DNA of 64,000 nucleotides. Source: Helicoverpa zea (Eukaryota; Arthropoda; Insecta; Lepidoptera; Noctuidae). Numbering within the stretch: the stretch's first letter is position 1; every line of letters starts with the position of its first letter. Shown in pieces: positions 34,136 through 46,525 of this stretch. The stretch lies in NCBI RefSeq assembly GCF_022581195.2, contig NC_061469.1:682001-746000 (forward strand). The letters run 5' to 3'. The notes below the pieces were generated by a model that ran no database searches, had not been told where the DNA came from, and worked only from the letters and a program-made list of their open reading frames with translations. The position numbers and the translations under genes are program-made.

Positions 34136-36025
34136 CTATAGTTCGGCCATTCAGAGAATGCGTTCCTGACACGTCGCGATTGAACTGACGACGTAACTTT
34201 GCAATGGCGTTGCAGTTACGATAAAAATATTTTTGCTGGTTGTTTACCGTTTTAACAATTGAGGAGCATTAAAACAACATTATTATATCAATAATCAATG
34301 AATGTTATAATTTTGTGCCAAACTGAGTGTCAAATAACTTGGTAAACAATATTTTTCTAAATCTATACTGCGCTATTACAAGGTTATGTCAGCGGTTTAT
34401 ATTTTGTAGTGCTGTGCTAAAAATAACAGGCAAGTATCGTAATCTGTTCTTATACAGTTATAATATAAAATAATACGTTTTGATTTTCTTTTTAAGAATT
34501 GGAAAATAATGGACTATAAGACTTAATTATAACGTTTATGAAATATAAAAATAAAACTATGACCAAACCGCATTTTTATACTTAGATTAAAAATGGTAAC
34601 CCCAAATGGCGTTATGGGCCGCCATTTTGTGACGCTAAAACAGTCGTCCGTTGTCGTTTCGTGCGCATAGACCACGTTTTTCAAGTGTTTTCGATCTGTT
34701 TTTATTTGATTACCCGGCTTTTGTTAGACCGAGATATCAGGATTGATTCTGTTATTGATAATAATATAATTATACATGTAGGCGAAGATGATGATGAAGA
34801 CACCACCTCCTCAAGCAAATCGGAGTCTGATTAATATTCTGTTCGCACATTCAATTCAATGTACTTGTAACAAAGAATAAATAAAACAATTTTATTATAT
34901 GAATATTACCTTTTTTTGGTTTCCACTTAAATAACTAAAATATAAAACAAATGATTCCGCCAATTTAAAACGAAAATAATCTTAAAATAATGCGGCGGTT
35001 CATTTCGAAGGAACGGTAACGAACTCAGTGTTATGTTGTGCCCATCACTAGTCGTGACTAACTGATAGGTGTCAGGAACGCATTCTCTGAACGGCCGAAG
35101 TATAAGCTATGTGAGACAAATCCGAATTTGCTAAGATTATTAAACACAGATTGGTATTGAAGTTTTAACTTACGCAGTTTGTTACCTTAAGATACTAATA
35201 TAAGCTTTTAATAATTAGCTGAAATTAGCTGTATTAAATTCATAAAAGTTATCTTATAGTCCATTATTTTCAAATTTTAAAAAAGAAAAACAAATCTTTT
35301 ATTTTATAATATAAGTATAACTGTAAAAGAACTGATTACGATACTTGCCTGTTATTAAACGGTTTTATTTAGCTCACCCCGTTTGTTTTATTTATTATTT
35401 ATTCATTCTTGGGTCAAATTTAGAAATTAAAATTTCAGTGCCTTCCTGTTGTCAGATTGATCTGAAATTTGGTACACACCTTTAATTCCGATGACAATAC
35501 AATATAGTAATATCAATAACATTGTAAATCCAAGATGGCCGCCGGTACAAAATGGCGGATTACATATTTTTCCACAACCCCCTCAATATGGGTATCAAAT
35601 GAAAGGGCTACTCAAGTAGAATACTGTCAGCAACCCCAACGGGGCCCAACAAGGCCAAGGCCTGCCTGGGCTGCGGGATTGTCCTAAAGAGTTACACGTT
35701 ATATAGTAGTCGTTCACCTTTTTGTTTTGTAGATGCTTTTTTGACATTCCGTGAGACTTCAAATCTCCATAGTAACTCCTTAAAGTTGTACCACAAAACT
35801 TACATTTCGCTACTTGACCCGCAGTACTTTCAACATTTCGCCACTAAATAGGGGACTTAAACCACCAGTATTAGTGGAAAATCCACTAAGTTGGCAACAC
35901 TGCATACAAATCTTAGTATACGCGCTCTCATGTGAGTCCGTAAAAAAATTCACGAAAACTCGCACTAAGCACTCTGTTCAATCGCGATGTGTCAGGAACG
36001 CATTCTCTGAACGGCCGAACTATAG
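34136..36025. mobile_element. composite DNA element with three related terminal repeats
   Basis: The ends are 50 bp inverted repeats at 34136-34185 and 35976-36025 (CTATAGTTCGGCC(A/G)TTCAG..., 48 of 50 identical). A third copy of the terminal repeat, in the orientation of the right end, lies at 35069-35104. So 34136-35104 looks like one complete element joined to a second partial one. An inverted pair of about 110 bp (34423-34527 and 35262-35373) spans the middle repeat. Near 34730-34835 a frame ends ...GEDDDEDTTSSSKSESD then TAA, followed by AATAAA at 34876. It could be the 3' end of a lost transposase gene. The superfamily is not certain. A retroposon fragment sits inside at about 35638-35685. 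Confidence 0.7.
35638..35685 (+). mobile_element. short fragment of the retroposon family found complete at 53644-53838
   Basis: ACGGGGCCCAACAAGGCCAA and GGCCTGCCTGGGCTGCGGG match the start of the minus-strand copy at 53644-53838. Only this GC-rich part is present. Confidence 0.6.
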
Positions 36026-36119
36026 GACATATAACAACTATTGAACCGATTGAATTTAAACCCTATATTCCATGATATAAGGTTGATATTTGTGTAGTGA
36101 GTGAAGGCTTTGAATCCCC
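36023..36119 (+). repeat. direct repeat X, right copy
   Basis: It matches 34032-34127 in order with moderate divergence (TAGGACATATAAC, GAATTTAAACCCTAT, TTGATATTTGTGTAGTGA). Its first bases overlap the outer end of the composite element. Confidence 0.7.
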
Positions 36120-36245
36120 TGTGGTTGAGGCATGATTGATCAAGTTTGCATTGATGATGTGGCAATTCATTTTTATAGGGACAATTTATAGAGGTGTTTT
36201 CATATGACTTAACTTATGATACTTTGATTGATTAAATGTTTGGTT

Positions 36246-36288
36246 GAAAGTATTTTTGGCTGGTTATTTACCAGCCAAAAATACTTTC
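36246..36288. repeat. perfect 19 bp hairpin
   Basis: Arms GAAAGTATTTTTGGCTGGT (36246-36264) and its exact complement (36270-36288) are separated by 5 bases. Confidence 0.85.
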
Positions 36289-37136
36289 GAGACTATAATT
36301 TTCAGTAATATAAAACAGTTGAGTAAATGGTTTGAATGTTTTAAGTTTTAGATATTGCAGCACTTATATAATGGAGCCTGTTAAAAGTTGAAATCTTTAC
36401 AATGATTTTCTTAAACTAGACACAAAAAAAAAAACATTTGCATTAATATTTGGTTGGTATTGAGTGCGAATTTTATCTACACAGTCTAACCTATAAAACA
36501 CTAGTTAAATAAATTATCATCGTTGAATCATTACCGCTCTATTACCATACACAAAAAATTACCTAGGTAGACAAGCACACAAATACGTAACATTAGGCCT
36601 ATTACCGTATATTGCGTAACAGACACGCAATGGTTCATTGCGGCATAATAAAACTGTGCTCACATAGTCACAGCCGTTATGGGAATTATTTATTTGTAAC
36701 ACATGTTTTAGAAAAGTTTATTCCGACATATGGCGATACCAATAGGTAAGTATAAGTTTTAAATATGAAAAAGTATGACTGAACTTTTACTATTAATATA
36801 GGCATATTTGCAATAGATTTTATATTCGCTCACCTAAGCTATTGCAAAATTAGAGCAGAAATTCCAAGAAATTTTCTATAGAATACTGTAGTATTTATAC
36901 TTTAAAATTAGGCGAAATGGTAACCGACAATGAATAGACTAGAAGTCTAAAATAACTTTATTGGTGGTTAGACATTTAAATAACTTTGGAAGGGCAAAGA
37001 GTGAGTTATCCCACAGAGAGGGTAGGATGATCAATTTTCCGGCATCTGTACTAACCAAATTATCTTCTACGTTATTCTAAGAATAATTCTAATTACAAGG
37101 TGTAAATGTAACACAAATACTAGGCGATATAATTAA

Positions 37137-37140
<4 letters not shown>

Positions 37141-37168
<28 letters not shown>
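37141..37168. repeat. (GA)14 microsatellite
   Basis: Uninterrupted GA dinucleotides, 28 bases. Confidence 0.95.
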
Positions 37169-37172
<4 letters not shown>

Positions 37173-37848
37173 GCATGTTTTATTTATAAAGACTGTAATG
37201 ATCGACGACATCAAAGGTGCAAAATAAAGGGAATTATTCATAAACTCATAAAGCCTAGGGGACTTTTATTATTATTCAGTTTATGGGTTATAATAAATGT
37301 GATTAAATGAATTTTAAGACATTTCGTTTATAGACATCTCGAGTTTATGGGAGAGCACAGATTATTGCGATGAAATATAACGTCAAGGTTTAATTAACCT
37401 ATCAAAATTAATTAAATGTAGAACAAAAATATTGCCTGACTGCTTAAGAAATTATGCGGCACTGACACAAAATTAATCATCAAATATTAAGGACTAGTCT
37501 AGTAAATTAGTCAAAACATAAATTGATATCAACATCCATCACTTTAAATTACGAATTATTTCACCAAAAACTTGTTTTATATTATAATCCTCCATTACTC
37601 GGAAGCTGTAACGTTACCCTCAGCCTCCCCGGAGCACATCGAGGGTAGATCGAACAAAAACCGCCACGCTCCACGTGACACACCCAAACTTAAATTGTTT
37701 TCGGAAACTCCAACAAGATCCTATTAAAACCGTTTCTTTCTAAACTTTTTTAACCTCTTACGTATTTGTAGACATACTTAAATTCTCATTTGAAAGAAGA
37801 AATAAAATGGAAATGTTCTGTTTCTGAAAGGGAAAATTAGATACTCAC

Positions 37849-37879
37849 CGAAATTGCTTCACTGATCGACGTCAATTAT
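37849..37879 (-). other. candidate 31 bp noncoding micro-exon upstream of JNK
   Basis: On the minus strand TTCTGTTTCTATTACAG is followed by 31 bases starting ATAATTGACGTCG and ending GCAATTTCG, then a donor GTGAGTATC. The acceptor has a good pyrimidine tract. All three frames of the 31 bases contain a stop, so it would be untranslated, as expected for a 5'UTR exon. Membership of the bsk transcript is inferred from strand only. Chance pairing of splice-like sites in 64 kb is possible. Confidence 0.35.
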
Positions 37880-38149
37880 CTGTAATAGAAACAGAAGTTT
37901 ACATTAAAATATATTTTGCTATAAATAATAAAGAATTTTATAAAGTAAAATGACACCGCGGGAGAAACACAATCAATTACAGCAAAACTAGAAAAAAAAA
38001 ACCTTATTTTCATGAAAGGAAACATTTTGATCGTATTCCTTGGAAGCTTCTTTTCTTTTACACAAGTCGTTACGTTTCCTTTGTGAAACCTTTATATTAT
38101 GTGTACAATAAAATATACAGCCTCCAAGGATTGCTCGCCAGAGTCATAA

Positions 38150-38230
38150 ATCATCGCTACGAATGCGTAGTGCTCGTAGCCCCTACGGCGTAGCGGCGTA
38201 GCACGTACGCGTAGCAGGTAGCGATAGCAA
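38150..38230. repeat. GCTACG/CGTAGC-rich block, copy 2
   Basis: It includes CCTACGGCGTAGCGGCGTAG, closely like copy 1 (CTACGCCGTAGCGGCGTAGC). Confidence 0.7.
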
Positions 38231-39264
38231 ATTGGTGTGTATTCCCGTCTGGCGCACCGCTATGCATTAATTAAGGGGGTTCGGTGCGCGTGAGTAAAAA
38301 TGACACATATGGAAATGTCCATTAGGCAGACATCGGAAAAGTAATTAAGTTTAAAGTGAGCAATTTACATGTCTTTTAACTGAGATTCATTTGATGTTTT
38401 CTAGTCTAGAATTTACTGGCGGTAAATAAATTTAAGAAGGACCGGAGATTTTTAGCTTTTATGTCCATTCATAAAAATCTTCATTTTCACAAAAAGAATC
38501 TGACCTCCAAAAATAACTAGAATTTACTATTAAAAGATTTTTACAAAAAACTGGTAGACAAATGGCGAGCTTGTTACCGACCTACGTCCGAAATAACTGT
38601 TGCCGGGTCAAATTGACCTTTGCTTTTAAATCATATGTCTAGATAAAAATGTCCTTTGAAAAGGCCAAATTCTAAATTCATCGTTCATTCATGACATTTC
38701 AAAAATTAGATATTTCGGTTCATTTATATTTTGCGACAGGTTCTTATATAAAAAAAAGTTTAATATAGTAGTATCATTAATAACATGTAACTCAGGAATG
38801 CTAAGTTATTTAAAATATATGTATTATGTTTGGATTTAATGTTGAGCTCTCGGAATCATTAATTTAACAATTCCAGGACAGGTTTCAAGAGTCGTGACAT
38901 TGATTAAATTTATTTCTAAAGTAACATTCAAAACGTCACTAATACAAAATTCAAAGATTTTTTTTAATGGATATCGAGTACAATAAATTCTTTCATTCAC
39001 TTTTTTATCCATATAAATGATTCCCAATTTATTTTTTGTCAAAGAATCAAACTTGTTTATTATAAATGTTAACTTAAATCCAATGAATGTAAACTCAAAT
39101 GTTGTTGAACTCGTTAAAAACACATTACTGGGTACACATTTTCCAGCTTCGAAAAACATTATAATTTACTAGAAAGTCTGTTCAATATTTATTACAAAAC
39201 GATTTATTTATTGTGAACATATTATTATCTTCATATGAACAACTTCAGTTTAGGGTTAACAACT

Positions 39265-39322
39265 CAGTGCTGCGTAGTGGCTACGCAGTGCCTACGTCCT
39301 CTACGCTGCTACGGCGTAAGCT
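39265..39322. repeat. GCTACG/CGTAGC-rich block, copy 3
   Basis: It includes GTAGTGGCTACGCAGTGCCT and GCTGCTACGGCGTAAGC. The complement of the adjoining GAACAACTTCAGTTT resembles AACTGAACTTGTTC next to copy 4, so more than the core is shared. Confidence 0.65.
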
Positions 39323-40075
39323 TTGAAGAATACAATTTTGGGAATTTGCTTATTGCTTTGTATTCATAAAGAGAAATTGTAATGTTTAAAAACAGATGAT
39401 AGACGTCTTAAAGAAGCACGTTAAATATAACATAAGAACCTATTCTTTTGAAGTCGGTTAAAATACTAAATATTTGATTAAATAAATCTTTTATATATTT
39501 TTTTAAATTCAATTATGTCTACCAACGAAATAATAATTTGAATGGCCACAATCACACAAAAAACACAAATAAGCGTAAATTATAAAAGTGCAAAGCACGG
39601 TCTGTCAGCGAATAATTCATGACTGTGAAAGGTAACTTTGGAAAAAGTTGCCGCATCAGCATAGCCTGACTTACGCAGCACATTTTTAAACCTTTTTTGT
39701 TTGAAAGTAATCAGGTTTGCAAAAGGCTTGCTCTTGATAATATTCGAGAGAACACATGTAATTTATCTGGACCTAATTAAAAACTTATCAATAAAGGTAT
39801 TTAAACTTTCACGTTTTGTATTCAATTACACATATTAATAGACAATCAGGACTTAAACACGATTTCGTAGTCAAGTTTGAATATTGTCGGTGCAATTGCG
39901 CCGGTACGTCAAGTAAAGAAAAGAATATATACTATACACCCTACTTTTTTAAAAAAAGCTCTAATATATAGCTCGAGATACTCCCAAACTTTAAAAGCAA
40001 TAAACCAAAAAGTTTGGTCAGTCAGACACAAAAAAAAATCCGCAACAACTACAGACCGAAGCCAAACCGCGGTAA

Positions 40076-40745
40076 ACACTAAGCTAAAGTTCGTCCCCTA
40101 CCCTCGCTAACCCTCCGGAATAACAGCTGAGGGCTTTTATAAAAATAAACTATCACTGTATGCCTTCATTGTTTGTTAATGTATCTATTATTTATGAACA
40201 TATAAAAATTTAGACGTGTTTCTGCCATTTTTTTTTAATCATTCATGCTAATTGCTGCTCTGTCTGTGATAAACATGACTCATTTGTCTACATTTTTTAA
40301 ATTCGATTTTCAAGCTCATTAGACAAAGCAAAATGATATGAATTAAACGCTAAGCTAAACTAAAGTTCGTCCCCTACCCAACAACCAACAAACCCAACAG
40401 CCAACCCTCCGGAATAACAGCTGAGGGATTTTATAAAAATAAACTATCACTGTATGTTCCGATTGTTTGTTAATGTACCGAGGTGATGTATCAATTATTT
40501 ATGAAGAGCGACTAAGTATAAATATTTAGACGTGTTTGAGATATGAAGAAGAATTCATTTTGTGTGTGTTTTTTATGTACATCATCAGCATGCTGATTTG
40601 TATGTTTTTGTTTGTGCTTGAACTTGACTCATTTACCTACTTTGTATAACCCGTTTTATGCCACAAATGCAAAATTGATTTTCTAATAAATACAAGATGT
40701 TTCTTTGATTTTCAAGCTCATTAGGCAAAGCAACATGGCATATTA
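40076..40745 (+). repeat. diverged tandem duplication (about 270 and 400 bp)
   Basis: Unit 1 (about 40076-40345) and unit 2 (about 40346-40745) share, in order, AAAGTTCGTCCCCTACCC, AACCCTCCGGAATAACAGCT, ATAAACTATCACTGTATG, ATTTAGACGTGTTT and TTCAAGCTCATTAG(A/G)CAAAG. Unit 2 carries extra sequence, including CAACAACCAACAAACCCAAC. The copies are old. Confidence 0.75.
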
Positions 40746-41538
40746 TCTGACATATTTACTTTTCACATACAAGACGTTTTAGATGCTTTAAGCAATAACG
40801 GTCCAGTTGTCTGTAACTAGAGTTTAATTACAAAACCACTGAAACAGTTAATAGCATCGTTACATTTGCATTGTAATAGATCGGCGAGGTGAATGCCCTA
40901 TCAATGTAAGCAGTAACTTCACAGCATGTCGCTTCTATTGTGATATTACTAATTTGCTTGCTCCTCGCCTCAAAAGCATTTTTGGTTATAATCTTAATTC
41001 AAATATGCACTATATTATTGGAAGATGCTTTATAACAAATACCTCTTTATTATAGGGTACATACAGTTTAAATTAAAATATTATTTGTATGCAATAATAA
41101 CAGGAAATTAAGACATTACAATAAGACACACTAGCGTGAAAACCAGATTATTGTTATAGTGAAAAGCAATTATTTGAACAGAGCAATTTCTATCGAACTG
41201 ACAGCACAATTAAATATTAATTCAAATGCTGCAGTGTTATTACTAAATAATATGTTTTCTATTGAAATATCTGCCTTTGTGTTTGGCAAACAATTAACCT
41301 TTTCTAGATATTGTCATCCTAATGCTGAATAACGAGAATGTTCATTTGTTTGGACAGTCGAATGTACGTCAAATTATATTCACGTAAACAGACTGATGTA
41401 TTATTTATTAGTTTTTTCTGCATTCATAAAGATTCTATAGTTTACTCAATAGTCAAGAAAAAATTTCCTTGTTCTAGGTTGTTTGTTTCTTTGATCTAAA
41501 TGGAACCCTACGCTATCACACTAAATCACAATAAAAAT
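40746..41538. other. no feature seen
   Basis: AT-rich sequence with no repeat family, exon or RNA gene recognised. Confidence 0.3.
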
Positions 41539-42586
41539 AATTGCATGAAGTTTGCTTAGAGATATTAGACCCTGTAAATGCCAGCGATTTTGTTTGTCTC
41601 TTACATTTTATCTTCTAAAATTTAAATAAGTTATTCTATTTAAATAAGTTAGTCTATTTAAATAAGTTTTGCCTTCTTGTGACTTATCAGTGTAGGCATT
41701 AAGTCGATCGAATCGACCCTGTATTGCCAAATTCTAAAATAGAACCTATGTAGGCTGGAACCACTCTTGTACGACATATCGTGACGTGCCTCTGACGTCA
41801 CTCCTGACGTCAATATCCTGGAGATTGGCGTCGCTATGCGATTATGGCAAGCTCGTAAACTTGTCGAAATATTATAGTTCTAGTAAAGAATACAGCCTTG
41901 TGAGTTCACTTGAATTGTGACCGATGTTGCCATGGCATTGGGAGTCGGGGTTATAGGCTTTCAAGGTTACGGATAGAAAGTCTAGTTTGTAGTTCTGTTT
42001 TAGGGGAACCTTGTGCTAAGATATGGGGTTAGTTAAACCTTGTACAAAACTTCTTTCTGCCCTGTTCCAATCTATTTGGGGTCGGCGCAGTATGTTTTCC
42101 ATTTTCATGTAATAAATGTAAATAAATTGGTAGCTCTTGTCGAAAAGAATATGTAAATATGCTGTTTATCAATGCCAATTATTGTCCATATCGGTATAAT
42201 GGTAGCAAAACAATATAAATCGTTAGCATACACAATGCAGTAGTAATAGGAATTTAAAGCACCATATTTCAATCAGTAAATCTAGAACCTTCTGTCGAAA
42301 ATGGCCGAAGATTTTATGGTATAGTAAAGGCTTTTATTTAGCAGTTATCTAGCTTCACATTTTATTACAGTAGAGAACTGTGTACACTGTAATGTAACGT
42401 CACGCGCCGTCGCCTCCGCACTCGCAGTGCTTTTAATATGTTTTGCACATTCAAAGTCACTGGTTTTATATTGGTAAAGAATAGAGTGGAGCTGTTATTA
42501 CATCCTTATACAGTTTCTAAGTGTAACAATATGTAACAGAAAATCGATTACAGAATTAAACTGTTGAACAAGGATACATTTAGAAC
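41539..42586 (+). repeat. 1048 bp tandem duplication, unit 1
   Basis: The unit starts AATTGCATGAAGTTTGCTTA and is repeated head to tail at 42587-43634. Offset is a constant 1048, with one clear substitution (42507 T versus 43555 A) before the last few bases. It contains three short copies of TATTTAAATAAGTTA-type sequence near 41620-41670 and two TGACGTCA palindromes at 41793-41800 and 41805-41812. TTGGGGTCGGCGCAG (about 42076-42090) is a string I associate with moth repeats. No protein is encoded. Confidence 0.95.
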
Positions 42587-43634
42587 AATTGCATGAAGTT
42601 TGCTTAGAGATATTAGACCCTGTAAATGCCAGCGATTTTGTTTGTCTCTTACATTTTATCTTCTAAAATTTAAATAAGTTATTCTATTTAAATAAGTTAG
42701 TCTATTTAAATAAGTTTTGCCTTCTTGTGACTTATCAGTGTAGGCATTAAGTCGATCGAATCGACCCTGTATTGCCAAATTCTAAAATAGAACCTATGTA
42801 GGCTGGAACCACTCTTGTACGACATATCGTGACGTGCCTCTGACGTCACTCCTGACGTCAATATCCTGGAGATTGGCGTCGCTATGCGATTATGGCAAGC
42901 TCGTAAACTTGTCGAAATATTATAGTTCTAGTAAAGAATACAGCCTTGTGAGTTCACTTGAATTGTGACCGATGTTGCCATGGCATTGGGAGTCGGGGTT
43001 ATAGGCTTTCAAGGTTACGGATAGAAAGTCTAGTTTGTAGTTCTGTTTTAGGGGAACCTTGTGCTAAGATATGGGGTTAGTTAAACCTTGTACAAAACTT
43101 CTTTCTGCCCTGTTCCAATCTATTTGGGGTCGGCGCAGTATGTTTTCCATTTTCATGTAATAAATGTAAATAAATTGGTAGCTCTTGTCGAAAAGAATAT
43201 GTAAATATGCTGTTTATCAATGCCAATTATTGTCCATATCGGTATAATGGTAGCAAAACAATATAAATCGTTAGCATACACAATGCAGTAGTAATAGGAA
43301 TTTAAAGCACCATATTTCAATCAGTAAATCTAGAACCTTCTGTCGAAAATGGCCGAAGATTTTATGGTATAGTAAAGGCTTTTATTTAGCAGTTATCTAG
43401 CTTCACATTTTATTACAGTAGAGAACTGTGTACACTGTAATGTAACGTCACGCGCCGTCGCCTCCGCACTCGCAGTGCTTTTAATATGTTTTGCACATTC
43501 AAAGTCACTGGTTTTATATTGGTAAAGAATAGAGTGGAGCTGTTATTACATCCTAATACAGTTTCTAAGTGTAACAATATGTAACAGAAAATCGATTACA
43601 GAATTAAACTGTTGAACAAGGATAAATTTAATAA
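42587..43634 (+). repeat. 1048 bp tandem duplication, unit 2
   Basis: Near-identical to 41539-42586. Similarity ends around 43630 (GGATACATTTAG in unit 1 versus GGATAAATTTAA here). The TGACGTCA pair recurs at 42841-42848 and 42853-42860. Confidence 0.95.
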
Positions 43635-46525
43635 ACGATTCATATATTTAGATATAAACTAACATAGTTTAAAATAAGTGGTGCGATATTCATAGGACCT
43701 GATTATCTCGAGTGCGTGGAGTGGGTCATTGGAATTCACAAGAAGTATGATCTCTATTCAAATCTATAATAAGTTGACCTTTTACAGATTTAACTAAATT
43801 TCAAAATCTTAAAACCTAACAACGGATCAACGTAAAGGTTGTGTCATCGTGGTACACCCACGAGCAATATAACCGACCCTCACGTCAATAGGCCCACAAG
43901 TTGGCAGAAAGGCCAAATATGCTCGCTTTTTGTTACACAACACTTCAAAGTCGCCGAGAGGCCTTCAAGCAAATGTCACGCCACCAACATAAATATAATA
44001 ACTTTTTTACTTAAATTCACGGTTCAAACAATATTCTGAGAAACATATATTTTTGTGAGTCTTCTTATTTCTTGTAAAATGAATGAGTAATTGATGAAAG
44101 ATATAACAGACACGTGGTATAAATTATTTCTTCGCGTTGCTACGCTACGAGCTACGAAATGTCTACGAACTGTCAGTGCTACGGCGTAGTATTCTACGAA
44201 ACTGAACTTGTTCATAATCGGGTATCAAATATTAATACTGGTAACTGCCTTGTGGTATAACTACAAGATTGAGTTATATAAGGATCAGTATAAATTGACG
44301 TCATTATGTATATTACCAAGAACAGAACGGGAACTGAAGATAGCAATTCCTTGAAATTCTAACAGTACAATACAATATACACGGAACTGCTCATTTCAAT
44401 GGCTGGCATTCACCATCAATTACGATAATGCTCATATTATTTATTGAACAAACACCTGCCGTCAAACGTAAAGGTCATAGCTGAGCCTTGGTGGAAGCAA
44501 ATAGTTTCACTTTGTGTTACCATGGGAATTGCTGGTGAACACACGGAATGTTCCGACCGAATACATACACCAATCCGTTTGAAACCCAGCTAGCGTGAGT
44601 AACAACACGCTTTGATTGGCCGTCATTATTGCATTTTTCACAACAAAAATTCCGCCTAAAACCTACAAAAGTTAAGCTAATAAACAAATGGAATTTTGTG
44701 AAAATAATTCAAATTAAAACTGCAGAGTATTCCAGTCAAAGCTTTTGAAAAACGGCTGGTTACAACCCACAAAGTATTTATTAATTTAAAAATTAGGCAG
44801 GGAATATCTGCGGAATGTGTACTCATGTAGGATGTAAAGCCGGGCGCACACGGGCGGAGTTTGGCGCAATATTAGGAGTGACGGCTACCCACGTGAGTAC
44901 CGTAATCAATAATTCAGGCTTCGGCCGGACGGTGTGCACTCAGCTACTGTACTGTGTACACTACAGTTTATTTCGCGCTAGAATTACAGTCGCCCGGCAG
45001 ATTTAGTTCATGTTCAGTAAATAGCTGTACGAACCATGATTTATTATGACAAAGCGTCGCTGTTTCCACGAATATAGTTTGCAGTGTAACTTTACAAACT
45101 GGAGAGCAAATACAAATATGTGACTGGCTGAAATGAACAATGTGTGTGGAACTGAACTCAAATATCTGTATCAAGTACGTATCTATGGCTAAGTGATAGA
45201 ACACAAAGTGTTATTAAACCGTGAAGGCGTCGGAGCAAGTCGGCGAGTTCAACCGTCCGAGTCGGCACCAGTTAGTGTTATTAATATCATAGAGGCGTCT
45301 AGACCGGCCACACAGACGCACCTGATATATACGAGAAACGTGCCCCCGGGGACAAATATACAGATTGTCAGTAATACGCCATGTTAGGGGGAATGTTTCC
45401 TTATGCCGGCTGAAACTTTGCGATACGCCCAAACGACGCGGCAACGCTCTTAAATTGCCTTAGTTTTATTTAAATTTAGGAGCATTCCTGAGATGGGAGT
45501 TGTGGATTTCTTTTAATGTGTATTCATGCCATTTATTTTTGCAGTGAAATGTATTTAGCCTGAGAGAATTCGAGCCAAAAAGGTTCTATGAAAAGGTTGT
45601 CCGCAAATTGGCTTGTCCATGTTGTTGTGTCATGAAATTCTGGGAAAGCTTTTAGCTAGACCGTCGGCAGACTAAGTCAAAGTGTCCTTTGTCAAAGGGT
45701 ATTATCGGTGAACATTTGGCACGGGGAGTCAAGGTGATCACACCACTGTCTAGACCGCCGGCGCCTCGTAAATCACTAGCAAACATCTTTGCAAACTGTA
45801 TTTAGATATACTAGTAGGACAGAGACAAGTTGTGTACTCCTCTACGTACATAAAAAAATATGTGGCAAATAAATTCACAAAAATAATGTAGAGGTCAACT
45901 TGTCACAGTCCCACTTCTATACCTAAACAATTAAATAAATAATTGATTGATTAATAAGTATTTTCCATCAAGGTGAGTTAAGTCTAACCGTCTCAAGCAG
46001 CAGACAAGTTGGACAGTACGTTCTACTTCGATAGACTTTAATTATTTTAAGAACAGCGACAGTGGAAACTCGTGAATAATAGAATAGAATTCTAAAGTTA
46101 AGGTTAGAAGCTAAATAAAGCTAGGCGTACACTAGCGAGGCATAATGGGACGCATAAAATGTGTAACCGCAGTGTACGCACCGGCTGAATATTTGATGTA
46201 GCTAAATAACGGGCACAACATTGGGTAATAGTGTTATATACGGTTTAATTTCAAAAATGAACAACTTATCTAATTTTAAAAAAGGTTGCGTAGTTGATAT
46301 GCGTAACATATAATATCTTCTTGTAATTTATATTTCATAAAATGATATCTATTTTCATATTCCATTCGTTTCCAAATATGGAAACATTCTTGAGTATTCT
46401 TATGAGATAATATAATATAATAACCTTATTCACGAGTCAATGAACCCCTTCATCTTTATAGACTTATCCTCGTATCACTATGCCGAATACGCGTAGTTTC
46501 AGCTGAGAGCGCGCACTCATAGTGA
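43635..46525. other. mostly unique DNA with GC-richer patches
   Basis: The GCTACG block at 44137-44200 is listed separately. GC-richer stretches at 44815-45000 and 45220-45440 contain many CpGs and could be regulatory. Open frames there have no recognisable domains and overlap on both strands. No gene is supported. Confidence 0.35.
44137..44200. repeat. GCTACG/CGTAGC-rich block, copy 4
   Basis: It contains TTGCTACGCTACGAGCTACG and GTGCTACGGCGTAGTATTCT followed by ACG. The neighbouring AACTGAACTTGTTCATAATC is shared in part with the flanks of copies 3 and 5. Confidence 0.7.

Larger units (their letters stand above)
36120..40075. other. AT-rich DNA with hairpin, microsatellite, UTR-exon candidate and two GCTACG blocks
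   Basis: Contents: hairpin 36246-36288, GA microsatellite 37141-37168, micro-exon candidate 37849-37879, and GCTACG blocks at 38150-38230 and 39265-39322. A 107-codon minus-strand frame at 38836-39159 has no recognisable domain. No other gene is seen. Confidence 0.35.

Noticed and set aside
41539..43634. CRISPR-like or satellite array
   Set aside because: Only two units of 1048 bp; this is a tandem duplication in a eukaryotic genome.
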